NCBI GenBank assembly: GCA_030295235.1
Contig: AP026157.1
Span: 62,001-126,000, forward strand
Direction of reading: 5' to 3'
DNA: 64,000 nucleotides
Source: Fistulifera solaris
Lineage: Eukaryota > Bacillariophyta > Bacillariophyceae > Naviculales > Stauroneidaceae
Shown: piece after piece, positions 22,311 through 33,107 of the stretch
Position numbering within the stretch: position 1 is the stretch's first letter
How the letters are laid out: each line of letters begins with the position of its first letter
Translations under genes and position numbers: made by a program
Notes under the pieces: model-generated
What the model saw: only the letters and a program-made list of their open reading frames with translations
What the model was told of the DNA's origin: nothing
The model's database searches: none

Positions 22311-23803
22311 TTACAATTTTCTTCTTCGCTTGTGATCACTCGTCGAGCTTGTTGAGGACGGCTTTCCTGAGGTGTCCATTATCAATGGATCGAAAGTCGC
22401 ATGTTGAACTAAATCGAACAATACATCGATATGATTGGCTAGCAGTAGAGCCGAGCGCTGAAAGTTGGTTGAAGCACTTTCCTTCAGAGCGGTCATCACC
22501 AATGAAGACCTTTCCGGCGGTGGATTGATCAACAAGCTCTCCGAGCCCCGGTAAAATCGATTGAGCGCGTACAGACGATCGATCACAAACCCATCTGTAT
22601 AGATGTCTCGCGACGTATTCGTTACAACCAGGTGTCTGTTTTGCGAAAGCAGTTGTTGAAGATAGATAAAATTGGGCCCGAAAGCTTCGTCTTCGTCTTG
22701 GATATCTACTTTGAGTTTACGAAGCCCTATGTGGCCTTGGAGGCCCCTAATCAGTGCTGAAGTATGATTTCCCCACTTCAGGTCTCCAGCGTAAGTAAGC
22801 AATTCAAGAACTGCTAAATTGGAATGTGACAAGGCAGCTTTCGCCAACTGGTGCATAACGCAAGCAGGCAAATGGAAAGCATTGCCATAAATTTCGCAAT
22901 TCAGCGTCAGCGTCAAAGGTGTCAAAGTCGGCTAGTCGCCGAAAAAGCAGGATTAGTAATTCGGCCCTAAACATTGCACCAAGATCCAGCGATAAATCAA
23001 GGTTCTTTGCGAAAAAGGTTGATATTCTGCAAATTGTTATAGAGGTGCGGCACCGAGATGCGACAGCTCAATTTCCGCGCTTTTGCAGATAGAAGAAAGG
23101 CCCCGATTTTTCGTTTAGCAAGTGAGGTAGTCTTAAGCTATGGATCACGTCAACCGGTAAGAGACGTTTAGGTTGGCGTCGCTGAAACCAAATTTATGAC
23201 GAATGGACAACGCGCCAAATGTTGATTGCCGGTTCTCGAGTGCAGTGATGAAGGCGGTACCACCATCTTCAAAATCACAGTTTTCGAATTTTAAGCATAA
23301 AGGATTAGGCCTCGTTGTTAGAACAAGCGATTGTTCTGCACGCAGCGTAACGCCCGAAAAGGACACATCATATAGATGCGTGAACCATTGAGGATTCGAA
23401 CGAAAATCATACTTACGCCACCACCCGTTGAACTCTAGACTTGGTTTCTCGTTCTTCTCCAAAGCCATGAAGAATCGAGCGGTTTCTGAAACAGCAGCAC
23501 TTGTGCTGCCGACAATCTGCAAGGAAAATCCATGTCATAATATGCCAATTCCAAAGAAATGGGAGTAGGTGGGTTTACGCTGGTGCCTATTCCCGAGACA
23601 TAGGTAAGTGTGTCATTTTCGCGCCAAATCGCGACGTCGTGACTGTAGTTGTTGAGTTCTTGCAGATCAATAGGGTCTCGAAGAAACCTAAAAGTAGGTA
23701 ATTTTGTTTCTTCGTCCCCATACGCCACCTGCTCGGCCGTAGAAAGGATGGAATCATTGCTAAAGCGCGGTATCATTCTTGGTTTCGGTTGATTCGTCGA
23801 CAT
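22311..23803 (-). pseudogene. family A copy 11, several frameshifts
   Basis: Start at ATG 23801-23803 (MSTNQPKPRMIPRF). The N-terminal block (PTFRFLRDPIDLQELN, VAIWREN) is intact. The frame is lost near 23525 (one base missing before 'LQIVGSTSAAVSETARFF'), runs through LRAEQSLVLTTRP, EDGGTAFITALENRQSTFGAL, and stops at 23145. About 220 bp (22925-23145) is readable only in pieces ('SAKARKLSCRISVPHLYNN', 'LGAMFRAELLILLFRRLAD') with shifts between them. The C-terminal 200 codons (FHLPACVMHQLAKAAL, EAFGPNFIYLQQLLSQNR, NRFYRGSESLL, FQRSALLLANHIDVLFDLV, basic tail) are intact. At least three shifts. Confidence 0.7.
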
Positions 23804-24267
23804 GTAGTAAAGGAGAAGAAAGTCGACGACGAAATTCACAGTACGAAACACTGAGAAGCTGGCCGAGAAAAAGCTATGATAGGATAAGAGCGTTTGTTTT
23901 CTTTTTGCTAACAAGCTACCGTCGTTCCTTTCGCCTGACATTTCCGGACTCGAACAAAGGGATGTGATATGATTTATAAGCTTGCATATCTATTGAAGAA
24001 AAGGATAGTGAAAACCATTTTAACCCCAAAAGATCATCGCAATAAACGCAGCATCGCGTTGCTCGCATCTTGCCACTCATGACTGCGGCATCCAGTCGTG
24101 AAAAATCTTGTCAAAATATTAGTTGCGACTTGCGACGCATAGCTTCGTCATAGCTTCATAGACTATAGTGATGGGAAATAAGATACTATAAGGCTAAAAA
24201 CAATCATAGGAGCAGCAAGTATTTTTCATCTCACATCATGACGTTGTCAAGAAGTCCGCATGCTTGG
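23804..24267. other. intergenic with palindrome motif
   Basis: Upstream region of copy 11 and 3' flank of copy 12. Contains CATGACT (24078-24084) followed by AGTCGTG (24094-24100), an imperfect inverted repeat shared with the 5' flank of copy 12 and with the 229-bp array. No gene. Confidence 0.4.
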
Positions 24268-25588
24268 TTACATCCTTCTTTGTCGTTTCTGCTGCTGGTT
24301 CGATGCTGAAAAACGATCACCGTCAGCCGTCAATAAGTCTAACTGAGCAGATTTGACTAGTTCATTGAGTAAATCAGCATGATTCGACAATAAAAGCGCA
24401 GAGCGTCTAAAGTCGAACCTCGCATGTTTCGTCAAGGCCGCCGGCACAAGGACGGCTCGCTCGGAATGGGTCTCTGTCACGAGACCTGTCACGCCCCGGT
24501 AAAACCGGTTGAATTCGTACATACAATCAATCGCCCACCAAGTATCTTTGTAGATCCTCTTGTCGTGGTCCATAACCGTAAAAGTCCTATTGCGAGATAA
24601 GAACTGCTTCAGAAAACAGAACCCACGACCAAACGCTTTCGTCTCGATCGACAACATCTATGCGGAAGGTTCGAAGTGCTTTGTGGTCTTCAAGGCCTCT
24701 GAGAAGTTTGCGTACATGCGGGTCCCAATTTAATGGTCCACAATAAGGAAAAGTTTGTCAGCAACAATGTTCAAACGATTCAAGTCACTCATCAGTACCG
24801 GTGCAAACACAAAACTACGAAGAGATTCGACTTTTACAGACAAGAGAAGAATACTGTCTTGATCATCAGTAAAAAGGAAAGGCAAACCCAGATGCTCTAG
24901 CGTGTCGACTCGTAAAAGGCGATTGAAATTGTCGTCATCCATATTCACTTGCACTTCAAACGTTAACGACCCAAATGATGATGGTCGGCTCACGAGTGCA
25001 TCGACGAAGGCTGTTCCGCCATCTTGGAAGATGCAATCCACAATATTCACTTGAACTTTCTCTGACATTGTCGCCAGCTCTGTCGATTGATCTGCACTCA
25101 GTAGCAATGACATCAACGAAACACAACGTAGCGGTGCCACCTCGAAGATTCTGCTCAAACAAGGAGTTGGAGCTGCCGTAAAATCGAAATAACTGAAGGG
25201 ACTACCGACTGAAAGTTCACGGTGATCTGTTGTTGGCAATGACTCCAAGTCCAGGAAATAAGAGGCCGTTTCTGTGACTTCCTTGTCCGTCGTGCCTACT
25301 ATATGCAAAGCAGGACCTTTGCTACCGAATTTTATGAACATCGTACGCAGGTGGCGATTCCCAAGATACGGCTCGTCGTTCATCCCTTGCGGAACAACAT
25401 AAGTCAATGTGTGATTCTCACGCCAAATCACTATTCCTTGATTGTATTGCCATATTTATTGTAAACTATGGGGCGTTCGAAGCAACTTGTAAGTCGGCTT
25501 TCTCCCATTGCGCTACTTGCTCGGTTTCGCAAAGTAAGGAGGGCATCATTGCGAATAAAATGCTTTCGTCTTGTTTTTCGTTCGACAT
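24268..25588 (-). pseudogene. family A copy 12, internal deletion and other lesions
   Basis: Start at ATG 25586-25588 (MSNEKQDESILFAMMP). One base is missing before 'PTYKLLRTPHSLQ', then a TAA replaces the expected Glu in 'LQEL'. From 'VIWREN' the reading is open for 230 codons (VTETASYFLDL, LSADQSTELAT, DGGTAFVDALVSRPSSFGSL, LNIVADKLFLIVDH) to a stop at 24730. There it jumps to 'LNWDPHVRKLLRGLEDHKALRTF' in another frame, so roughly 90-100 residues around the FPTE...LGHF...LDL region are deleted. After another shift the end is intact (FLKQFLSRNRTFTVMDHD, NRFYRGVTGLV, FRRSALLLSNHADLLNELV). A clear pseudogene. Confidence 0.8.
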
Positions 25589-25861
25589 TAGAGCACAGTT
25601 CACGTTATGAATGAGTAAATGCAAAGCTTTTGATTAGCAAGAGCAATGAGAATGGAATAAGTCGCACAATGCGCGCAGCATCGCAAAATAAAAAGCACGA
25701 AGACACTCAGGACTAATCCAGTCGTGAATACCGTAGCTGTTGACGTAGAGGTCCAGTCCAATTAACCTAAAGCTGAAATAATATTATGGTACTGCTTGAT
25801 CGACGTGGCTTTTTGGTCGATCTTTCATTGTCAACAAAAGTCGTTCAACTAACGAGTTTAG
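25589..25861. other. intergenic with palindrome motif
   Basis: 5' flank of copy 12. Contains GGACT (25710) and AGTCGTG (25720-25726) in the same arrangement as the 5' flank of copy 11, consistent with duplication of flank and gene together. Confidence 0.4.
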
Positions 25862-27414
25862 CTATAATATTCTTTGTCGTTTCTGATCCTGGTTTAATGA
25901 TGATAAGCTATCATCGTCAGCAATATCGTCCAACTGAGTTGCTTGAACTATTTCATTCAATAAATCAAGATGACTCGACAATAGGAGCGCACAATGTTTA
26001 AACTTTAAGCGTGCACGCTTCGTCAAGGCCTCCGCAACCAGGACGGATCGCTCGGAATGGGGCTGTGAAACGAGACCTGTCACGCCCTGATAAAACCGGT
26101 TAAATTTGTACATTCTGTCAATCATCCAATCATCGGTGTATGCATCTCCGTCATTATTTGTCACCCTGCAAGTTCGGTTGCGACAAAGAAAGTATTGAAG
26201 ATTGCCATAAGCGTAACCAAACGCTTCATCTTCATCTGCAACATCTATTCGAAAGGTTCGGAGCGCTTTGAGGTCTTCCAGATAATACAAAAGACTTCCT
26301 ACGTGTGGATCCCAATCCAAAACTTTGTCAGAAGAACTCAAATCGAGAACCTCTAGGTTGGCGTTGGCTTTGATCGCGTGTACAATTGCCGCAACAACAG
26401 AATTTGGAACAGGCATAAGGCTCCTATTCAATCCATTGTCTTCGTCACCGAACGTGAGTACGACTCTCAACTCTACAAAGTGACCCAGACGTAGCACACG
26501 CTCCCAGAATGCAATCATAAATTTCGTCGGAAAGCTCTCGCCGTCGTGAACAATGCGAAGGGCAAGTTTGTTGGCCACAATGTTTAAAGACTGTATGTCA
26601 GCCACCGAAATATCATCCGTAAAGAGAATGTAGCTCAGAGAATTCACTTTGGCAGAAAAGGGAGAAGAGCACGGTCGTCCTCAAAATAAAAGGGTAAATC
26701 CAAATGATCGAGACAGTCTACCTGCAGCAAACGTTCTACATTGTCGTTGACTAGGGCTGGTGTACCATCCAGCGTTAAGGATCCGAAGGATGATTGGCGC
26801 CCGGCAAGTGCATCGACAAAAGCATCTCCATAATCATCTAAGCTGGATGAAGCGAAGCTCAATCCAATGGGCTGAGTCCTTGTAGCAAGAATCAATGACT
26901 GCTCTACGCTCAAAACTAAATGTTCAAACTTCACATGACGGGCAGGAGATATTTCGAAAAGCCGTTCGATCCACTGTGTTCCAGTGCCACGGAAATCAAA
27001 ACTGTGACAGCTGTGGGCATTGATCTCAAGCCAGTTGTCTGTTTCCTTCGACGGTTGTTCCAATCTCAGGAAGAATAAAGCCGCATCGATGACTGCCTCA
27101 CGGGTTCTCCCTACGACTTGCAACACTATCCCCCCGCCATGGAAAATTAGACACATCGAATTCCTATTATCCTCCGGAAATTTCTCGATATCGAACGACG
27201 CGACGTACGTCAGAACATTCGTATTGTCGTTCCAGACGGCAATGGGCTTCTCACGCGCATATTCGAGTAGCTCTTGCAGATTGTGCGGCTCTCGAAGTCA
27301 CTTGTAAGTATTCGGTGAGTCCCCATCATGCCAGTAAGCCACTTGTTCAGGCGTACGTTCGTACGAATCAATGTACTCTATTAAGTCAATGTCGTTATCG
27401 TTTTCATTCGACAT
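25862..27414 (-). pseudogene. family A copy 13, one stop and one frameshift
   Basis: Start at ATG 27412-27414 (MSNENDNDIDLIEYIDSYER). A TGA replaces the first Leu in the 'YKLLRE' block (near 27299). The same frame then continues uninterrupted through ELLEYAREKPIAVWNDN, VIDAALFFLRLEQ, LSVEQSLILAT and DAFVDALAGRQSSFGSL to an AAAA run at 26656-26659. One missing base there shifts the frame, and it resumes exactly as 'SAKVNSLSYILF'. The last 260 codons are complete: SFPTKFMIAFWERVLRLGHF, NANLEVLDL, NRTCRVTNNDGDAYTD, NRFYQGVTGLV, FKHCALLLSSHLDLLNEIV, basic tail. Closely related to copy 12 (QPHSERSVLV versus THSERAVLV). Confidence 0.75.
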
Positions 27415-27812
27415 GGTCAAAAGAGATGCTATGATAATGAAAAACACAAACGCAAATTCTCGGTAACGCGAGATTATTGAAGCGACGACTTTTCGCAACT
27501 CGTTCGAAACACGGACCGACTAGCTGACGTCATAGCTAAGGTCACCATGATCTTTTGACCCATGAAAACCGTACTAGACTCAGAAAGAAAGATCAACTAT
27601 CATTTAGGCTCACATGAAACACCTTGAAAGTCGCTACTTGTGCAAATAAAAGGTACGGCGATGGCTGCAGTGCTATTATGCCGAACGACCCGATCGCAAA
27701 GACGCCATTGGGGCGCTATAACACTCGCGCTCCCTAAAGTATTTGCGTACAGGCGAAAAAAGCTATAGATATTGTATGTCAGCTGGCAAGGCGCTTAAGC
27801 CATATGAAGCTG
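27415..27812. other. intergenic, no gene seen
   Basis: About 400 bp. Holds TGACGTCA near 27524, a palindrome that matches the CRE/bZIP-type core; whether it is used is unknown. No ORF supported. Confidence 0.4.
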
Positions 27813-29332
27813 TTAATTCGTTCTTTGCCGCTTCTGATCCTGATTCATTGCGAGTAGATCATCGTCATCAACTTCATTGTCCATTCGAGCATATTGTACA
27901 AGTTGATGCAGCACATCTGTATGATTTGCTAGCAAAGAGCCGAGCGCTGAAAGCTATTCAAGGCACCGATCAGAAGGGCGGTCATTACCAGCGATAATCT
28001 CTCCGGTGGTGGATCCGTTACGAAACTCGCCGAGCCACGATAGAAGCCGTTCAGAGCGTACAATCGATCAATCGACGACTTATCCGAATAGATACGACCA
28101 TATTCATCCCTGACAGAAATGTTTCGGTTATGAGAAAGCAACTCGGCAAGAGAGGCAAATGCGGGTTCGACTTCCTTATGTGATGTTGATATCTTGACCG
28201 TACGAAGCCCAGAGTGGTCTTTTAGGCGCTGGAAAAGCTTCGCTAGCTGGGGTTCCGTTAAATCTCCGAGAGATCCACCCAAAGCGAGAGTTTTTAGGTT
28301 AAAATTCGCAACAGCGGCGTCAATGATTGTTTCTAACACTGAGTCGGGTACACCAACCGGTGAATCGAACCTGCAGTACGTGCCTTCAAATTGAATGTTC
28401 AACTCCGTAAAGTGGCCCAGCTCAGCTAACCGTCGGAAGAACAAAATAAAGTGTTCAGTAGGAAAAGCGCCAGAAGAATACTTGATGGTAAGACTGAATT
28501 GATGGGCCACAATGTTCCATTCACAGTGTTTCAGCCACTCATTCGAGCTAATTTCATAGCCGAGAGATTTTACATTTGCGGAAAAGGGTAAATCAGAATT
28601 TGGCGACGAGGAGCAGCAGGTGAGACGCAGATGCTCGATCGTGCCGACTTTTAAAAGGCGCTTCACGTTGTTCTTACTGAAGAGCACGAGCCCTTCCAAC
28701 GTCAAGGAACCGAACGTTGACATTCGACTCTCGAGACTATCGACAAAAGCAGTGCCTTCGTCCTCGAATCTCATTTCCGAAAAGGTTATACGTACAGGAT
28801 GGGGCCTGGTTGCTAAAACGCTCAATTGCTCAGCAGTCAATGTGATTTCGTGGAAACGATACTCGCGTGAAGGAGCTGCGCGAAACAGGCGTTCTAGACA
28901 GTGCGCTTGAACTCGACAAGAGTAATATGAATCCTGGAAAGGAATGTGTGTCGAACTAAATTGAAGGAAGCAGTTTCTTTTTCTCACATCTTCCAGATTC
29001 GAAAAGTACTCAAGTGTTTCGGTAATTGCAACGTCCGTTGGACCGAGAATGTGCAACGTAGGACCCTCGTCACCGAATCTTAGAGTCAAAAAATCACTAA
29101 AAGTGTCGGGAACGTCACCGCTGCCCTCCGGTGTCACATAAGTTGTCGCGCCATTCTGATGCTGAATAGCGAAATGATAGTTGTACTGATTGATTTCTTG
29201 TAAATTCAAGGGCTCACGAAGGAAACTACAGGTAGGCGAAATTCCCCCGTCACGCCAGCGAGCTGTTCGATCGAGCTTCTTTAAGGGAATATTTCCAAAC
29301 AACAAACCGAGATCATTGTTTTCCTTCGACAT
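27813..29332 (-). pseudogene. family A copy 14, one late frameshift
   Basis: Start at ATG 29330-29332 (MSKENNDLGLLFGNIP), chosen over an upstream in-frame ATG because it aligns with the family start. Intact for 467 codons: PTCSFLREPLNLQEINQYN, ITETLEYFSNLE, LTAEQLSVLATRPHP, EDEGTAFVDSLESRMSTFGSL, AFPTEHFILFFRRLAELGHF, LLSHNRNISVRDEYGRIY, NGFYRGSASFV. At the AAA run 27934-27936 one base is missing, so 'FQRSAL' ends in a stop (27929). The next frame supplies the expected end 'LLANHTDVLHQLVQYARM' and a basic tail to a stop at 27813. A single-base correction restores a complete gene. Confidence 0.72.
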
Positions 29333-29630
29333 GACGGACAGCAGTGGACTGCTGAAGTTTAAAAACTTTTGGAAGGACAATAATTAGGATAAGAACGTAA
29401 TGATGAAGGGCGTTGGAATCAACGTTCGATTGAATGAATATAATCAGCATCATCGCATCGCATGTCGCGGTGTGTGCACATCAAGTTTGGGCAGACGGAT
29501 GGACGGTGTCAAGTGTCAACAAAAATCAAAAATAAGCCTTATAGAGCGATCGCTGGCTCTAGTCTAGACTAATTGAGAGCAAACAGCAATACCAGTTAAT
29601 TGAGATCTTTACTTAGCATTACTCTTCCTA
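29333..29630. other. intergenic, no gene seen
   Basis: About 300 bp between copy 14's start and the tail of copy 15. Nothing coding or repeated seen. Confidence 0.35.
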
Positions 29631-31144
29631 GGATAGGCACAGAAATCGTTTTTTCCGTTCCTGCTGCGGATTCAGATGTAGATCCGGCTCGCAGCTTCGT
29701 CAATCCTCATCCATCTCAACAAAAGGAACTAACTCACACAGCACATCAGCATGATTGGCGAGCAACAAAGCAGAGCGTTGATAATTTCGAGAGACCGATT
29801 CGATCAGTGCGGTCGCAACGAGTGACAATCGATCTAAAGATGGCTCAACTGCAAGGCACGCCGAGCCCCGGAAAAATCGATTCAAGGAATAGAGCTGATC
29901 AATCGAGCGTCCGTCCGTGTAAGGGCACCCATATTGATCGATCACCGTGATGTTTCTATTTTCAGTCAGTAATTGACGAAGCAGCGAGAAATTTGGACCG
30001 AAGTCGGACTCGTAAACGTTGATTCCGAATGTGTGGAGACTTTTGTGATGTTTGATGTACTCAAAGAACGTTGTCAAATGCGAAGCCCAGTTGAGGAATC
30101 CAAAAAGGTGCACAAATCCAGAAGCTGCAAATTACAGTTTGCAACCACGGCGCGAAGTATTTCTACAACAACACTGTCGGGAACCTGTATCTTCTCGTGA
30201 AATCTATCTACGACGAAAATCAACCCAACTTTCAATTTTGTCATTTGGTTGTTATGGGCCATGCGTCGCCACCAGGAATGCGTTACTTCAGTTGGAAAGC
30301 TATGACCTATGTGACGTATGGTAAGTGAGAGCTGAGTGGCCGACATGTCGAAAGATCGAGCAATAGCAAAGGGCAGAATTGCCGAAGGAACATCAAACTC
30401 GAGTGATTTGACTTTGGCTGAAAATGCATACAGACAAAGGTGAGGATCCAATGATGGTAAAGTCAGATGGTCTATCATGCCGGACTCGAAAAGGCGACCC
30501 ATATTTCCATCACTGAACCCTTCACACCTTTTCAGCGCAAAGGAATGAAACGGTGAAAGGCGATCTAGAAGCGCGTCAACAAAAGTGGTACCACCGTCTG
30601 GAAAATAACACTCGTCGAAGGTCAAACGTGCAGGATGAGGTCCTTTTGCTAAAGCAACGGCTTGGCTTACACTTAGCGTCGTCGATTGAAACCGTACATG
30701 CAGCGATTGCGCGGCGTCAATGATGCGCATGAGACAGCAAGTTTGGAGACAGCAAACGTTAAAGTAGTAGCCGGTTTCACCAATTTGAACATAATGCTTC
30801 ATCGGATCCAATAAGCTCATGAAAAACTCAACAGTCTTTGAAACCGCATCGTCCGAGTCGCACGAAATGAGCAACCGAGGACCTTTGTCTGAAAACTTCA
30901 AGGGCAAGAATGTATCATTACTTTTCGGAAAGTTGTAGAACTGTGTACCTGGTAAAATGTATGTAATCGCGCCGTTGTCACGCCTATACATCATTTGCTC
31001 GTACCCGTTCAATTCTTCCAAACTGGCAGGTTTTTGAAATAAATGGCGGAATTCCAACAGACGCGAGCCTCGTCCGACCCGCCAGCGAACCCTATGCACT
31101 GAAGCAGCATCAAAGGAGGCGCCGTGATTCTCATTTTCCGCCAT
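29631..31144 (-). pseudogene. family A copy 15, one frameshift and an early stop
   Basis: Start at ATG 31142-31144 (MAENENHGASFDAASVH). The N-terminus is atypical: the usual acidic MSNEYED and IWREN are replaced by a divergent start and MMYRRDNG. The core is recognisable: LSVSQAVALAKGPHPARLTF, DGGTTFVDALLDRLSPF, SFPTEVTHSWWRRMA, VPDSVVVEILRAVVANCNLQLLDLC. The frame breaks at an AAAAA run (30102-30106; one base missing) and resumes 'FGFLNWASHLTTFFEYIKHH', through LLTENRNITVID, NRFFRGSACL and YQRSALLLANHADVLCELV. It ends at a TGA at 29700-29702; the usual basic tail (PQQERKKRF) follows in the same frame, so this stop trims only the last ~20 residues. Confidence 0.7.
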
Positions 31145-31281
31145 GATGACAAGGACAATACATAACATGCGTTGCGATTTTGGGCGAAAGGTTGCAAAGC
31201 GAAACCAGTCCCGGAAACTGTCGACACGTCACGATGATGACGCGCCACCGCGTTTCACAAAACCTGAACTCTTGACGACCC

Positions 31282-32799
31282 TCACATTTCTCTTCTCAGT
31301 TTCGAAGAACGTCTTGATGATGAGCCTAACTGATCATCGGCTTCCTCCACTTCATACAGCAGCGCGACTTGAATTAATTCAAATAACACATCAACATGAT
31401 GAGCTAACAAGAGGGCGGACTTCTGGAAATCATTCGACGCCGCTTCCGCGAGTGCGGTCGGCACGAGCAATACTCGCGACACTGCTGCCTCGACCACGAG
31501 ACCCTCTGAACCGCGAAAAAACCTATTCAGCGAATACAGTGCATCAATAAAACATCCATCAGTGATTATCTCCCCTCCGCCGTCAAACACTGTGATATCT
31601 CTGTTGCAAAAGAGCAATTCTCGAAGATGGATGAAATCGACACCGAACGCAATGTCCTCATCGAAAATTCTCAATTCCAAGGCACGAATCCCTTTGTGAT
31701 GCTTTAAAGCATGAAGCAGTGTCGCAACATGCTCATCCCAGTTCGTGTGCCCATTTAATTCAAGTATCTGTAGGTCAGTATTGAAGACAATGACGTTTGC
31801 AAGTGCATATGCAACGCATGAAGGAATTATTTCTGTATCAAAGTCAGATACCGACATGTCAATTCTGATTTCCTCAAAGTGTTTAAAGGCGGAAAAACGA
31901 CGGAAAAGAGAGAGAATGGGTTCTGCGGGAAATGTTTCGCAATCCTCAACGTCCAGGTCGAGCGTAAGCTTCTTTGCCGTGATGTTCACGGATGCCAAGT
32001 CAATCACCATCGATGGCGTAAAGTAGATGTAGAGAACCAAAGAATTCACTTTTGCTGAAAATACCTGACATGAGATTTCGTTGCCTTCATTATAAGGAAA
32101 ATCTAAACGATCAATTACTTCGACCTCAAAAAGACGCTTCAGATTGTCTTCGTTGAATGGTATGGCACCTTCCATCCTTAACAAACTAAACGCTGATTGT
32201 CGGCTCTCCAGCGCGTCGACAAAGGCAGTACCCTCGTCTTCGAACATACACTGCTCGAGTCGCAATCTCGTCGCATATGTCGCGAGTAGCATCGATTGCT
32301 CGGCACTAAATGTCACCTGCTGAAATTCCAGAACACGCAACGGATCCATTTCCAGCATTCTTTTGAAGCACAGAGCAGATATTGTTGAAAGATTGACCCC
32401 GAAGCTGTCTCCACTCACTTCAAGTGTAGAAGGTTCGTCTGTAAGCGTTTCAAAAGACAGGAAATATTCCGCAGTTTCAGTGACAGCAGCTTCTGTCTCG
32501 CCAACGATATGCAATGTCAGATGCAGAGCATAAAATTCGAGGCTTAAGGACCGTAGCGAATCATCGGACGCATAACTATCGTTGTTGTAAGGCGCAATAA
32601 ACGTGAGGGTGTCATTTTCACGCCAAATGACAACGCCGTGATTGTACTGCTTGAACTCCTCGAGTTCTACTGGATCTCGTTGAAGCTTATACGTCGGCGC
32701 TTCTCCCCCTTCATCCCAGCGAGCCACTTGGCTGGGCGTACGAGCTGACGAAGGAATAACTCCTAATAGCAAAATATCGGTTTGCTTTTCGTTTGACAT
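31282..32799 (-). CDS. family A copy 16, intact leucine-rich protein (505 aa)
   Basis: The second fully open copy. The start is taken at ATG 32797-32799 (MSNEKQTDILLLGVIPSSARTPSQ), which matches the family start. The open frame continues 47 codons upstream without similarity, so that part is probably not translated. All blocks are in order: PTYKLQRDPVELEEFKQYNH, VIWREN, VTETAEYFLSF, FSAEQSMLLAT, EDEGTAFVDALESRQSAFSLL, FSAKVNSLVLYI, FPAEPILSLFRRFSAFKHF, NTDLQILEL, LKHHKGIRALELRI, LRELLFCNRDITVFDGGGEI, NRFFRGSEGLV, FQKSALLLAHHVDVLFELI, and a Ser/Lys/Arg tail ending KLRREM. No signal peptide. The likely active member of the middle of the array; function unknown. Confidence 0.85.
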   Translation of the reverse strand: MSNEKQTDILLLGVIPSSARTPSQVARWDEGGEAPTYKLQRDPVELEEFKQYNHGVVIWRENDTLTFIAPYNNDSYASDDSLRSLSLEFYALHLTLHIVGETEAAVTETAEYFLSFETLTDEPSTLEVSGDSFGVNLSTISALCFKRMLEMDPLRVLEFQQVTFSAEQSMLLATYATRLRLEQCMFEDEGTAFVDALESRQSAFSLLRMEGAIPFNEDNLKRLFEVEVIDRLDFPYNEGNEISCQVFSAKVNSLVLYIYFTPSMVIDLASVNITAKKLTLDLDVEDCETFPAEPILSLFRRFSAFKHFEEIRIDMSVSDFDTEIIPSCVAYALANVIVFNTDLQILELNGHTNWDEHVATLLHALKHHKGIRALELRIFDEDIAFGVDFIHLRELLFCNRDITVFDGGGEIITDGCFIDALYSLNRFFRGSEGLVVEAAVSRVLLVPTALAEAASNDFQKSALLLAHHVDVLFELIQVALLYEVEEADDQLGSSSRRSSKLRREM

Positions 32800-33107
32800 G
32801 CTATTATAACAAGAAAAGATGATGATGATGAATGATGGTGATGATGAAGCATCGATCATCATAGGCTGCGCATTGTCTTGAACGGAGTACCGAATGATGG
32901 TTTTGCACATAGTGTAAAATTCCGTATGCGACAAACTCACGGATTGAAACTATGTACACCTAGATTATGACGTCCTTATGCTCTTTAGCAAGCTGCAAGC
33001 GCATAAAGGAGAAGTAATAAAAAAGTGATACTAGATCTTATATCATTTAAACGCAATGGATCATCTTAACGTTGTCTTTTTCTGGAGTAATTTGGATCAC
33101 TTAGAGC
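32800..33107. other. intergenic, no gene seen
   Basis: About 300 bp upstream of copy 16. Contains a GATGATGAT-rich stretch (32818-32850) and AACGGAGTACC (32880-32890). No gene. Confidence 0.4.
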
